Below, in pieces: positions 30,791-41,913 of a stretch of DNA of 64,000 bases (within the stretch, counting starts at the first letter, position 1; each line of letters begins with the position of its first letter). The position numbers were made by a program, and so were the translations under genes. Source of the DNA: Echria macrotheca (Eukaryota > Ascomycota > Sordariomycetes > Sordariales > Schizotheciaceae); the NCBI GenBank assembly GCA_030411725.1, contig MU839833.1:1550001-1614000 (forward strand), given 5' to 3'. The notes beneath the pieces were generated by a model. That model did not search any database. It was not told the DNA's origin and saw only the letters and a program-made list of their open reading frames with translations.

Positions 30791-31084
30791 GGTGGGAAGC
30801 AGAGTGTGAAGCGTAGGTTCACAAGTTTCGGAATACTCGTCCCAATTGAGAAAGAAGGCTGAGTAGTTCAGAGCCGAGAGAATGCTAGGAAGTATTGTAG
30901 ATTGCGAAACCGTGCAGTTAGTTTGTGATCAGTGAGGTGACCTTGGACGTTATGCTGAAGGTCGCGAGAAGCCACGCAGCAATTTCTTGGACGGGGAGCC
31001 ACCGAAGGTGGTAGGTACTACGAGATAACCTGATCCGGCTCGGGGCAGTGTTTAATGATTGGCGGCGAGAATTGGTGGGGATGG

Positions 31085-31260
31085 AGAGGGTGATCTAGAG
31101 GAGCGGTGGTAGAAGGATGGTGGAAAGGGATAATGTAGGAGGAGGATGGAAGTTGAAGGATGGCGGATAGTGGTAGAAAGATGGTGGTAGAAGGATGGTG
31201 GAGAAGGATGGGGAGAAGGGTGAAGTAGGAGGAGGATGGGAGTTGAGGAGAGAAGAGTAA
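31085..31260. repeat. GGATGG-type minisatellite
   Basis: Imperfect tandem and interspersed units; the block GTAGGAGGAGGATGG followed by AGTTGA occurs twice (about 31136 and 31229) and AGAAGGATGGTGG repeatedly. Confidence 0.75.
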
Positions 31261-31647
31261 GTGGCAGCCCCGGAAGTCTTCCGCGTTGAAGGGAAGTAGC
31301 GACTTGGGTCCAACCCGAAGAAGGCAAGTTCTCGCGAGCGTGGAGTTGCAGATTTGTTCCGGGGCTCCTTTTGTCTGAACTCGGCAGCAGCCCATCATCT
31401 CTTCTACCTGTGAATCCTGACGGCCACCCGGGACGACATCCGAGCCGGTCCGGGAGGTCTCCGGGCTGGAATATCGTGGCTCTCACTCGCGTCGACGATC
31501 TGTGACCAGACGGTGCCATCAACCACCCAAACAGCACGTCTACACACAAAGTCCAAACACAAGGCTAAATTTTTCTACCCAAGTTTTTTGTATGGTATCT
31601 CATGCCTCCCAACTCCAAGAAGCAAGTCATCACTCATTAATGCACCA

Positions 31648-34600
31648 TCAAGAAATCTCACCCGTAACATACCCGATCTGCCTTCGCTGGTCCACCCCAT
31701 GCGATCCTAACTGTGCCGCCAGCGCATTCTGTCCATCCACCAGTCTCCTGTGCTCTGAAATCCGCTGCATCGTGCGGGCGTCATTGGCCGCATCCATATT
31801 CTCGAGAGCCTCCCGCTCCCGGACCCGTATCGCACTCAGCTGCTTGGCGTTCGCCACGTTCTGGATGCTACGCTTCTGATCCCACTCAAGAATCTTCTCC
31901 TGCTTCCTCGTCTCCATCTCAAGCTCGGCATCCGCAATCAGACGAGTGCGTGACAGGCCTGCTTCCACCAGCTGCTGTTCATGTCTCATCGCAGCATCAC
32001 GTTCAGCCTTGCGGCGTTGTAACTCTGCCGCAAAAGCATGGTCTTCCAAAGCTTGGCGTTGTCGGATTCCATTCATCTCCTCCTCGCGTTGGCGACGCGC
32101 CCTCGAGTCCTCAAGCTCAGCCCTAGCCTTGAAGATCTGGTCGTGTATCTGCGCAATCTCCTTTGTCCTGGCGAGCGTGGCCTTGTGGTCTTCCTCCTCC
32201 TTGGCGATTCTTTCCTCTCGTGCCCGACGCTCGCGTTCAGCTCGAAGCAGCTCCTCCGGGAGATTGACCGCACCCTCGGGCTGTGGGCCATCGTTGGCAT
32301 AGTACACATCCTTAGCCCGGTTCGCTTTGAGGAGTGCCAAGAGCTGCTCTTTTTCATCCGATTCCGGAAGAACACGCGCGACGTATTGCGTTGCCGAGTA
32401 CGTGTACTCGCCATCAGTGAAATGGTTGACCGGGTTATTGACCAACCTCCACATGCCGACCTTTAGCAGAGCACGCGCCGTCGTAACGGGATCGTTGGAG
32501 TGAAAGGCAAGGAGCAGCACCGATTTTCCGTCAGACTGGATCGTAAGATCCGTGCCTCGTTGGATCAAAAGCGTCATGGCCTTCTCCATCAACTTTTCCT
32601 GGGCCGCCGAGAACGGTCCGGCATGGGCGGCATTCAGACACAGTTCACCCAACGCACTGCGTCCGCCGTGAAGCGTGCTAGGAAAGTCCAAGTCGTGCCC
32701 AAAGTTGATCAGGACCTCCAAGGCCTTAAGATTCAGCTCCCTCGCCGCGTTGTGCAGCGAGCCATCATTGATAGATGGGTCGGCTGCCAGAATCTTGGAC
32801 ATCATCGACGTTCCGAGGTCGCCGCCAATCTTGGTTGCCATAGTCATCGGCGTGTTGCCCGTGATGTCGGTAACGTCGACCTCTGCGCCCGCCAGAATGA
32901 GCGAGCCAACGAGATCCAGCCGCCTGGATTGAATGGCCAACATGAGAGGCGTGGTCTTGGAAATCGGCGTCTCATAGTTGACCTTGGCGCCACGCGCAAT
33001 AAGAAGCTCGATGAGAGTGCTGCTAATCTTTTTCTGGGGTTGAAGCAGCGCCCAGAACAGGAGACTGACAGGTTCCTCCTCGTCTACCTCCTCCATGACG
33101 CGGGCGGTGGTCATCTGGTCATGGTAATATCCGGCATCGAGAAGCGTCTGGAGCATCCGCTGGGAACGGGGAAACTTGGCAAGGGCGCGAAAGATTACCG
33201 GCTCGGACCCGTGGGTATACATCGCATCCAGTCGTTCCTCGCCGTCATGATACTCTGTAAATAGGCTCACGAGCTGGAGGGTGGCTTCCTCGGACAGCTC
33301 AGATTCGAACAGACAGGGGAATGCCATCGACACCGCTCGGGAGCTTGGCTTTTGCTGAAAGATGAGTTCGATGAGCTCCGAGTCGGCTCTCTGTGCTGCT
33401 TTTCGGACCACCAAACCATCCTCGTAGCTCACATCAGCTTTGGACTGGATCAGCAAGTCGGCAAATTTTCTGGCAATTGCGTCTTTTTCCGTTCCATACG
33501 CATCGATGGCAACACTCAAAGCGACAGAAAGACTCTCGCCCTCGGCCCCTTTTGCGAGAAGCATCTTCGCAACAGGATACCCCTGCTCCGACAACCAGGT
33601 GTCGGCGGTCTCGGGAGTAAAGGCCTGCCGGAATGCCCACGATATATCTTTCTGCGGTATTTCCGTCTCCAGCAGGACTTCCAATACGTCCGACAGCAGC
33701 AACTGTGCCGCGTCAATCAGAGTCTCGCACCCATTGTGCAGAGGCGAGGCGCCGTGTTTGAGGAGCAGCTGAACAAGTCGGAGATCAGGCTCGTCCTTGA
33801 CTGCTCTGTGAAGAGCAAGGTGTATCTCCTCGGTGGCAGGCAAGCCGGCCTCGAAGAGCCATTCGATGACTTGGTAACGCGGTTCTTGACTCAGTTTTCG
33901 GCTTGCCTTGAGCGCTTTGAGTAGCGTTGTCGTGGACGGATTGGTCTTGCGTCCGTCGTCGAGCCCAAGCATCAACTTCAGACTGCCGAGAAAAGCGCTT
34001 CGTGTTGCATTCCAGATGGCTTCGCCTGCGTTGTAGTTGACGTTGGCTCCGAATTCGAGGAGCAACCTGACCAAATCCTCCCCGTCCACGCCATATTTAG
34101 CCGCAGTAACCAGCTGGGCGTCAATAGCCTCGGCGTTCACCCCCTTTTCGAGCAAAAGACGGAACACGGCAGCCCGTTTCTTCAAATCCCCGACCAGAGT
34201 CGCCGCTTGGAACCCTTTCGTGATCGTCTGTGGTTTGACCTCCGCACCATCCAGCAGCATCTGAAGAACCTCGGGCGAGCCAGCGGCACACGCTTCCACG
34301 ATAGCCTGGCCGTCCTGATGCTCAACGCTTGCTCCGTGACGCACCAAAACGGCGCCCAGGGCCAAATCCCCGTCAGAAGCAGCAGCAAGCAGCGCCTCCG
34401 AGACAATATGACCCGAGACACCGTGCTGAAGAAGGGTCTTGCAGATTTCGATTCGCTTCTCTTGGTTTTTGGTCTTGGTGGCTTCCTGGAATACCGAATG
34501 CAAAACTGCGGCGGAGTATCTTCTGGGGGCCCGCTCGAGAAGAAGGGCCACAAACTCTGGGTTTTCAGCCTTGGTAGCAAATGCAAGCGCCTCACCATCC

Positions 34601-37242
34601 GATGAGTGTGCATGGGACGCCAGAATTCCGACCAGAGGGTGGTCGGTAGGATGGGCGCCAATCGCATAAATCAAGGCCCGGTTCGCTTCCTCTCCTGGAG
34701 CACCTCCGTCAAGCAGTTTCTTGGTGAACTTCCGGCGCTGGGTAGGATCCACAATGTTGAGAGACTGGGGAAGTGCCGTTGCCAGAGACATAGGAGCTGG
34801 GCCGGCCGTAAAGAGCAGATCGACAACCTGTTCATTGACGGCTTTGACAGCATCGCAAAGTGTGGCACCCTTGTGTGCGTTGACATCAGCACCAGCAGCC
34901 ATCAGCATTTTGATGACCGTCAAGTCACGCCGCTCTGCCGGAGTTTCCAGGACCGTCTGAACTTCTTTCACCAGAACAAAGTTGAGCACTTCTCTTGGCG
35001 GAGATCGACGGAGAGCCGCATCGGTCTTGGCGATCTTTGCGGGCGACGGCGGCAACGCACAAATGACCTCGAGCGCTCGTTGCAGACTCGGCAGCTGCGG
35101 CTTTCCATGCTGAAGGACAAGGTCAAAAAGAGCAGGGTTCGGATCTCGGGCGGCTACGACCGTTAGCTTGACCTCACAAGCGACAGTGGACATACCTTCA
35201 ACCGCCGGTGCGCTGTCATCAAAGTTGGCATCGGCACGCCCATATTCCAACAGCAGCGCGGCGAGCTGGATATCGACCGGCTTGACGCGCAGAAGCCCAA
35301 CCAACGCAGCCGAGACCTCTGGACCCTCTCGCCCAGCCCCTGCGTTGATCAGCAACCTGACCATCTCGTACCGAACCCCTAAATTCTCTACAGTCATAGC
35401 CCTGGCCATGGCCGCGGCGATGGTATTCTGTGCCGGTCGGTTTTGGAGCAACGTCTCCAGAACGCCAAGATCGCGGATCGAAATAGCCGACAAAACGCCA
35501 GTGCCATCATTAACGTTCACGTCGGCGTTGTGTCGAAGCAACAGACTGATAAGCCTCTCATCCCGGCGCGGCGGTTGCTCCTCGATGGCTTGCTGCAAGG
35601 CAGCCGAGACCATGCCGCCGGATAGACCAGCCATGAGGAACTGCTCCGTCATGAGGTATCGGTCGGCACTGGGAAGGACATCAACCTGCGGAAACACTCG
35701 ATCGAGGGTGCCCGTCGACGGCCTTCCGGATAGCAGCCGCTTGACCATCGGTAGGTGGTTCATGCGGACCGCAATGCTCAGAGCCAGTCCGTTCTTATGG
35801 TCCACGGAAGCCGTGTGGTGGCGCTCGTACACCATACCACGGCCTGATCGAAGATCACCGCTAGATATAGCTCTCCCACCAGGGAAATTTGGTGTCAGCA
35901 GGAGCTCTATCGTCTGCATATCGCATGTCTCGACGGCGTCGACTAGTGCGTCGTGGAGCGGTGTCCCGCCGGCGCCTTTCCGCAACAACATGGTCAACAG
36001 CGCATGACGATCCTCGGGAGCGACGGATCTCGGGATAATTCCAACACACTCGGAAGCGTAAATGGGGCTCAGGGAAGATTTATCGCTCAGCAACAGCTGC
36101 ACCAAGTTAGTCTGGCCTTTGGCGATGGCATGTCGTAATGCCGCAGCGTCCTGATACTCGACAGACACGCCATACGTCACAAGCAACTCGACCATGTCGA
36201 AAGCCTGCATCTGGCACGCTTGCAGTAGTGTCTGCGAGATTGCGTCCCCAGAAGCCCCCGCCAAGAGTAGCGCTTCCGTGAGGATCATCTTGTCGCCGTG
36301 GCTCATGTCCGCATGCTCAAAGACCAGCCCGAAGCTATCCTCGAGTCCCTTGCCGCCTGGGTTGGGAGGTTTTGCGCCGGTCAGTATCGCTAGTGCGTTG
36401 TTGATCTGGCAGTTCATGATGGCGGTCCTTAGAGCTTCGGCGTTGTTGTAGTTTCCATCAGCCGTCGATCGACTGAGTCTCAGCACCGTTTCCGCACATC
36501 CGTTCTTTCTCCGCGTAACATCAACCAACCCCAGGGTTAGTTGGCTCGTCGAAGGGCGTCCACTCGACTGAAGAATGAGCCCGACCAAATCCGCCTGACC
36601 ACCCATGATGCACAGCTCCCGAAAAGCATTCTGGGCATCACGCGCCTCCATCTCCGGAGGGTGTGAGAGATTCGCACCACGCTCGAGCAGCATTTGGAGG
36701 ATCACCGGATCACCCGAACGGATTGCGGATCCCACCGCATCGTCAATAGTCGTTGGGTCGGCATATTGAACAAGAACGGCGACCATATCTCGCTGGCGAT
36801 TTTGAACGGCTGTCTGCAACACTCGGCTGCGCTCCATCGACTCCAGGCTCTTCCGCCGGGTTAAGAGGCTAGTCTTGTTCTTGACATTGGACACATTGAC
36901 ATTTCCGCCATTGAATTGAAGGATATTGATGAGCGCGTCTGCAACACCGGGCGTGCCTCCGCTGTTGACGTGGGCATTCAACGCATCGAAGACCTCCTTG
37001 GGCTCCCATGTTTTGTTCGAAAAGGCCCGTTTGATGCCGCCACGAGAGCTCTTGTCGGGATTTTCGGACTGTCTCCGGCGCTTCAGGAATTCCTCGGCCA
37101 CGGTCCTGTCATTTGCGGTTGCGGCTGTCGGAGTTGGCGGAGTGACGACGACGGGAGTGGGGACGAATACGCCCCGAGCGGCGGCGAGCTGCTGAAGCTT
37201 GGCCCGGCGGGCATCCGGACCCGTTGCCGATGCCATTGCCAT
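31648..37242 (-). CDS. giant ankyrin-repeat protein with C-terminal coiled coil
   Basis: Single exon of 5.6 kb, 1864 aa; ATG at 37242 (MAMASATGPDARRAKLQQ). After a Pro-rich head and a basic linker (KRRRQSENPDKSSRGG), from about residue 100 to 1600 it is a continuous array of ankyrin-type helical repeats, many degenerate: ILQMLLERGANL, VQLLLSDKSSLSP, LVRLLLEFGANVNYNAGEA, ELLIARGAKVNYETPI, TPLMLAIQSRRLDLVGSLIL. About residues 1660-1840 form a highly charged coiled coil (ERERRAREERIAKEEEDHKA). No NACHT, kinase or other catalytic domain is seen. It looks like a scaffold for protein contacts; location unknown. Absence of introns in a gene of this length is unusual here, where most others have several. 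Divergent from the quinone oxidoreductase gene. Confidence 0.85.
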   Translation of the reverse strand: MAMASATGPDARRAKLQQLAAARGVFVPTPVVVTPPTPTAATANDRTVAEEFLKRRRQSENPDKSSRGGIKRAFSNKTWEPKEVFDALNAHVNSGGTPGVADALINILQFNGGNVNVSNVKNKTSLLTRRKSLESMERSRVLQTAVQNRQRDMVAVLVQYADPTTIDDAVGSAIRSGDPVILQMLLERGANLSHPPEMEARDAQNAFRELCIMGGQADLVGLILQSSGRPSTSQLTLGLVDVTRRKNGCAETVLRLSRSTADGNYNNAEALRTAIMNCQINNALAILTGAKPPNPGGKGLEDSFGLVFEHADMSHGDKMILTEALLLAGASGDAISQTLLQACQMQAFDMVELLVTYGVSVEYQDAAALRHAIAKGQTNLVQLLLSDKSSLSPIYASECVGIIPRSVAPEDRHALLTMLLRKGAGGTPLHDALVDAVETCDMQTIELLLTPNFPGGRAISSGDLRSGRGMVYERHHTASVDHKNGLALSIAVRMNHLPMVKRLLSGRPSTGTLDRVFPQVDVLPSADRYLMTEQFLMAGLSGGMVSAALQQAIEEQPPRRDERLISLLLRHNADVNVNDGTGVLSAISIRDLGVLETLLQNRPAQNTIAAAMARAMTVENLGVRYEMVRLLINAGAGREGPEVSAALVGLLRVKPVDIQLAALLLEYGRADANFDDSAPAVEGMSTVACEVKLTVVAARDPNPALFDLVLQHGKPQLPSLQRALEVICALPPSPAKIAKTDAALRRSPPREVLNFVLVKEVQTVLETPAERRDLTVIKMLMAAGADVNAHKGATLCDAVKAVNEQVVDLLFTAGPAPMSLATALPQSLNIVDPTQRRKFTKKLLDGGAPGEEANRALIYAIGAHPTDHPLVGILASHAHSSDGEALAFATKAENPEFVALLLERAPRRYSAAVLHSVFQEATKTKNQEKRIEICKTLLQHGVSGHIVSEALLAAASDGDLALGAVLVRHGASVEHQDGQAIVEACAAGSPEVLQMLLDGAEVKPQTITKGFQAATLVGDLKKRAAVFRLLLEKGVNAEAIDAQLVTAAKYGVDGEDLVRLLLEFGANVNYNAGEAIWNATRSAFLGSLKLMLGLDDGRKTNPSTTTLLKALKASRKLSQEPRYQVIEWLFEAGLPATEEIHLALHRAVKDEPDLRLVQLLLKHGASPLHNGCETLIDAAQLLLSDVLEVLLETEIPQKDISWAFRQAFTPETADTWLSEQGYPVAKMLLAKGAEGESLSVALSVAIDAYGTEKDAIARKFADLLIQSKADVSYEDGLVVRKAAQRADSELIELIFQQKPSSRAVSMAFPCLFESELSEEATLQLVSLFTEYHDGEERLDAMYTHGSEPVIFRALAKFPRSQRMLQTLLDAGYYHDQMTTARVMEEVDEEEPVSLLFWALLQPQKKISSTLIELLIARGAKVNYETPISKTTPLMLAIQSRRLDLVGSLILAGAEVDVTDITGNTPMTMATKIGGDLGTSMMSKILAADPSINDGSLHNAARELNLKALEVLINFGHDLDFPSTLHGGRSALGELCLNAAHAGPFSAAQEKLMEKAMTLLIQRGTDLTIQSDGKSVLLLAFHSNDPVTTARALLKVGMWRLVNNPVNHFTDGEYTYSATQYVARVLPESDEKEQLLALLKANRAKDVYYANDGPQPEGAVNLPEELLRAERERRAREERIAKEEEDHKATLARTKEIAQIHDQIFKARAELEDSRARRQREEEMNGIRQRQALEDHAFAAELQRRKAERDAAMRHEQQLVEAGLSRTRLIADAELEMETRKQEKILEWDQKRSIQNVANAKQLSAIRVREREALENMDAANDARTMQRISEHRRLVDGQNALAAQLGSHGVDQRRQIGYVTGEIS

Positions 37243-38166
37243 GGTCCGTGGAAACAAGAGGGTGGCAGTCTGTCATTCCAACATAGGGCGCCCGCTAGTA
37301 GACGTCAATAACTACCGGCCCAGTGCATGAAACATCTCTCGAATGGCGCCGCACATAAATGATAAATCAGGTCGACAGTCTGCCTCGGAGTCTGCGCAGC
37401 CTCCCAGTTACGTGGATGGGTGGGTCGCCGCGTGGCGCCGTCACTGGCGGTTCCTGGCGGTTCCTAGCCGGCGATCCTGGATCGGTTTCAGGCGGAGGCG
37501 CAATACGATGCCGCAGTAGGTGTCTCGAGTCCCAAGGGATGCTCAGATGAAAGTCGAGAAACAGGAGATGGGAGAAAATAAAAAGGCAGCTGGAAGAGAA
37601 GGCTCTCGGGGTGTTCTGCGCACCCGAGACCTGCACTGCGCCAAAACCAATGATCCAAGCCACGCTGCTGGAGCTGTCCCGAAGCGGCTACAAAGCTTCT
37701 GGCCGCGCTGGCCCAAAGCTGTCGGGACAAGCTTGGCGCAGCCTCGACCAACAATCAAAGGTCCCAGCTGGATCCAGCCTGATGATGCTGGTTCGCCTCG
37801 TAGGTCCTTTTCTGATGCAGCCGCTGCAGCCACGGCGCGACGCGATGGGAGATGAACGTGGCAGCCAAATAGTGCACGGCTGTAAGTTTGTAACCAGGCA
37901 ACTCGAGAAAACGTGCAGTAAACCGGCGCACAACAGCAGGCGGAAATAACAAGCGTAGGCGTTTTCTGCAAGCCCCCAAGTGGTATGACAGCGGCCCGCG
38001 GACGACCTCTGGAAGGTCCAGCGTGCGTTCTCCCCGCTAAAGCCATGACATCATTCGCTAGAGGAAACCACCACCACCACCTGCAGCACCACACTCAGCA
38101 AACGCCGGAGTTGCGGGGAACCTAACACCACCGGGTTAAAGATTCGGGCTGCCAGACGCATTACCA
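37243..38166. promoter_or_regulatory. divergent promoter, ankyrin protein / quinone oxidoreductase
   Basis: 924 bp between divergent starts. No gene supported; only antisense-overlapping open frames with no domain. Confidence 0.5.
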
Positions 38167-39473
38167 ATGCTGCTCCGGCACGTCTACACGACGAGGTCCA
38201 TTCCGGCTTTGTCTCTCCCGTCCTCTTATACCAGTCGAAGAGCTCTGAATCCGTCCGTCCCATTGTCTTCGCATTCCATCCGAAACCTTGTCAGAAGCCC
38301 GTCCACTGCCCCGCACCGCACAGCCACCCCGCGCTCCACCGCACGCCAAGCATCGACCATGGCGCCGATTCCCAAGAACATGTCGGGCATCCTCATTGAG
38401 GAGAACGGCGGTGTCGACGTTCTGAAATGGAAGACCGACCTGCCCGTGCCGCAGCCCCAGGACGGCGAGATCCTAGTGCGCAACGAGTTTGTGGGCGTCA
38501 ATTACATTGACACGTAAGCCTGCCATCGACAAGTATTGTACATAGCTTGCGACCCAAATGCTGAAGAATTACGTCCCCAGCTACTTCCGCACAGGGCTCT
38601 ACAAGGCTCCGCTCCCGCTCGTCACCGGCAAGGAGGCCGCCGGCGTCGTCGTAGCCTCGTCGTCGCCCGCGTTCAAGGAAGGCGACCGCGTCGGGTACGT
38701 GGCCGACCACGCTTATGCGGAGCTGACGGCTGTTCCCGCGACCAAAGCTATCAAACTTCCGGATGGCATCTCGACCGAGACAGCCGCGTCGGCTCTGCTG
38801 CAGGGCCTGACAGCGCTGACGTTCGTGCGGGAGGCGGCCGGCATCAAGCAGGCCCTCGGCGTGAGCGAGGGTCCGTGGACACTGGTCCACGCCGCAGCCG
38901 GCGGCACGGGATCGCTGCTGGTGCAGATTTTGTCGGTGTTTGGCGCCAAGGTCATCGGGACGGCGGGTAGTCCCGAGAAGTGCGAGATTGCACGAAAGAA
39001 TGGCGCGCAGTGGACCATTGACAACCGCAAGGAGGACGTTGCCGCCCGGGTCAAGGAGATCACGTCTGGCCACGGCGTCGATGTCATTTTCGATGGCGTC
39101 GGCAAGGCTACCTTTGACCTGGACCTCGAGATCATCGCCCGCAAGGGCACGCTGATTGTGTTTGGCAATGCAGTATGTCTCCCGTCTGACGGCTAATAAG
39201 AAAAGCGTCTAACAGTAGTAGTCTGGTCCCGCCGGCCCCGTCGACCTGTTCCAACTCGCCGCAAAGAACATCAAGCTTATGCGCCCCGTCGTGTTTAACT
39301 ACACGGTAACCCCAGAGGAGTGGGAGGGCTTTTCCAACGAGCTGTTTGATCTCATCAAGACGGGCAAGCTGAAGCTGGGCATTCACAATACGTATGCGCT
39401 CAAGGACGTCGCACAAGCTCATTCGGATCTCGAAGGTAGGAAGTCAACGGGCAAGCTCTTGCTCAAGGTGTGA
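38167..39473 (+). CDS. NADPH:quinone oxidoreductase-like MDR (zeta-crystallin type)
   Basis: Exons 38167-38513, 38581-39172 and 39222-39473, 396 aa. A Ser/Arg-rich, Asp/Glu-free N-terminal extension of 64 residues (MLLRHVYTTRSIPALSLPSS start) looks like a mitochondrial presequence; an in-frame ATG at 38359 in strong context (ACCATGG) would give the 332-aa cytosolic form MAPIPKNMSGILIEEN. The core is a medium-chain dehydrogenase without the zinc ligands: NYIDTYFRTGLY, GKEAAGVV, and the NADPH-binding HAAAGGTGSLLVQ. Zeta-crystallin-type enzymes reduce quinones by one electron using NADPH. It ends 60 bp from the stop of the convergent epimerase gene. Confidence 0.93.
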
Positions 39474-39533
39474 GGTCATCTATTAGTATTCTATAAGGCA
39501 GCGCTCAATGTGAAATGTCAACCAGCTCTCAAA

Positions 39534-40850
39534 CTACGAGGTCTTGGCCTTGAGCGCCTCGAGAAACTTGGCCGGCGGGTCCTGTCTGTACCCCTTGGGG
39601 TTGTTCTCAACCCAGCGCCAGAGGTCGGCGCAGGCATCTTCCAACGTAAGCTCCGTCTTCCACCCAAGTTCCTTGTTGGCAAGTGCCGGGTTCGCCGTGA
39701 GATCCAAGACGTCTCCTTGCCTGCGGTCGACCACCTCGTACGGAAGATCCCGGCCAACAACCTTGCTGAAGGCCTTGATCATCTCGAAAACGGTGCTGCC
39801 GCGGCCAGATCCCAGATTCCATGCCCGGACGCCGGGCTTGTGCTCGCGCAGGTAGTTGAGAGCCGCCAGGTGGCCCTTTGCAAGATCGAGCACGTGGATG
39901 TAGTCCCGGATCGCAGTGCCGTCCTTGGATGCGTAGTCTGCCACCGTCAGCGTCATCCCATCGCGAATGTGCAACACATACCATCACCAAACACCAACAG
40001 CTTCTCTCGCTCCCCGGTTGCCACCTTGCCGAGCAGAGGCAGGAGATTGAATGGCACCCCCTGCGGATCCTCACCCATGATGCCGCTGGGATGCGCACCG
40101 CAGGGGTTGAAGTATCGCAGCAGGGCGCCATTCCACTGGTCAAACGACTTCCCGGCCTTCTTATTGTTGTTGCGCTGCGCCTCGACTTGGTCGGTGATGA
40201 CGGTCTCGATCATGGTCTTGGTGCGGCCGTACGTGTTCGTCGGGCCGATCGGGCAGTGCTCGGGGATCGGGATCATGTCGGGGAAGCGTGTGGCATCGCC
40301 GTAGACAGTGGCGGAGGAAGAAAACACAATGTTGGTGACATTGGCCCTGGACATGGACCGGAGCAGCGAGATGCTGCCGCCGACGTTGACTCTGTAGTAC
40401 TCTAGCGGGATCTCCCCCGACTCGCCGACCGCCTACCTCGTCAGCGACACCATCAGAACGGTCTATGAACATACCTTGAGCGCAGCAAAGTGAATGACGC
40501 TGTCGATCTCCGGGTGCGCCGCGAACACCTTGTCAAGCGCGGCCTCGTCGGTCACGTCGACCTCATAGAATGCGGGGCGCTTGCCGCATATCAGCTCGAT
40601 GCGGTCGACCGCGACCTTGGACGAATTGTAGAGGTTATCGACAATCACGACATCGTAATCGTTCTCGAGCAGCGCGAGCGCCGTGAAGGAACCAATGTAG
40701 CCGGTGCCACTATACAACAAGTCAGTTACTGCGGACGGCGCATCGGATCGAGGGGTTCAGTGGGGTGTGATGGCGCTTCGCGATGCGACCTGCCGGCAAC
40801 CCGCAGCCGTGGTTGGCTTACCCGGTAACGAGGACAGTTCCCACAGCCAT
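39534..40850 (-). CDS. UDP-glucose 4-epimerase
   Basis: Exons 40850-40822, 40709-40475, 40432-39982 and 39937-39534 give 372 aa; introns of 112, 42 and 44 nt. The first intron splits the dinucleotide-binding loop: MAVGTVLVTG joins GTGYIGSFTALALLEN. Other extended-SDR hallmarks: HFAALKAVGES, SSSATVYGD (catalytic Ser), the YxxxK motif in TNTYGRTK, LLRYFNPCGAHPSGIMGEDP and DYASKDGTAIRDYIHVLDLA. The enzyme interconverts UDP-glucose and UDP-galactose using bound NAD, in the Leloir pathway and for galactose-containing cell-wall polymers. Length is that of the monofunctional enzyme; there is no mutarotase fusion as in yeast Gal10. Confidence 0.96.
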
Positions 40851-41913
40851 TTTCGACGCGATGAAGAGTTGAAGAGGAGCAACGGGGAATCTCGCGCAGC
40901 GAAGGATCGAGGTTATTAAAAGTCTGGTTGCTACCCAGACAACATGCACAGCGCTGCAAACACCTGCGACACAGGACGAATTTCGCTAGACGGCACCTTT
41001 CCGTGGGGCTGGGGAACGGCAGGAACAGGGTGCCCCGCAAACCGCCAAATTCGGCATGATGCTCCTGCGAGCAAGATGTCACGGTGGCGGAAGCAACAGT
41101 GGAGGTAACGTTGATCGGCCAATCCTCAGATCTGAGTATGTGCCTGACCGACAGTCGCCGTCGGACAAGCACAGCTCGTCGGGCTCGGATTCGGTCGGCT
41201 CATCCTGCCCTGGGACTGAGGCGGTCAATAAGAAGCGACGAAAAGACTCGGATCAAGGTGCCGAGAAACTTGTTGTCTGAAATGTGAATTCTTGGGCGAC
41301 AGGGCGACAGGGCGACGGAATGCACAGATTCGTCCCTGCGTCGGGACCTTGCTGAGTCATCCAGTGACAGCGCAGCAGACAGCGCCAGCGCCAGCGCAAC
41401 GCGTCCAGCCTCGAGGCGGGTGGCAGGGCCAGCACAGACCTTGGGCAGCAAAAAAACAGACCGCCTCGGGCAGACAATGACGGAATAAAGCACATCGCCA
41501 TCCGCACCGCCATGAGAAAGCCATGAGAAAGCCATGTCTGGGTGGCCCTCAAAGAAATAAGGCCGTTTTCAGCCAGCAGACAAGCGCCTTCTTCTGGCCG
41601 GCGATGAATGCGGCCAATTGTCGTCGCTGCAGCGCCTGCATTTGAGCCATCCCTCCCCTCGACGTGCCGGTTTATTTTTTATTTACCAACTGTCATGGAA
41701 TAGCCGTGTCCAAGGTCGAAGCGTCGATTGTCTGTGTTGTGTCGCCGATTTCTGTAGAATCATCGCCGGGGCTGTGAGTGCGTCGCCGTGAAGAAAGCCG
41801 GTCAAGGCGTCAAAGCTTCTCAGGTAAACAGTCGTCCGACATCTCTCTCATCTCTCATCTCTCATCAATCCACACCTTTTGTTTTCTCACTCCACATCAC
41901 AACATCGCCAGCC
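40851..41913. promoter_or_regulatory. divergent promoter, epimerase / SUN-domain protein
   Basis: 1.06 kb between divergent starts, no gene supported. Confidence 0.5.

Larger units (their letters stand above)
30181..31647. other. SNF2 promoter with polypurine and minisatellite tracts
   Basis: 1.47 kb between the SNF2 start and the 3' end of the ankyrin gene. Contains a strongly polypurine (GA-rich) plus-strand tract at about 30685-30790 and an imperfect GGATGG/GTAGGAGGAGGATGG minisatellite at about 31085-31260. No gene supported. Confidence 0.6.
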
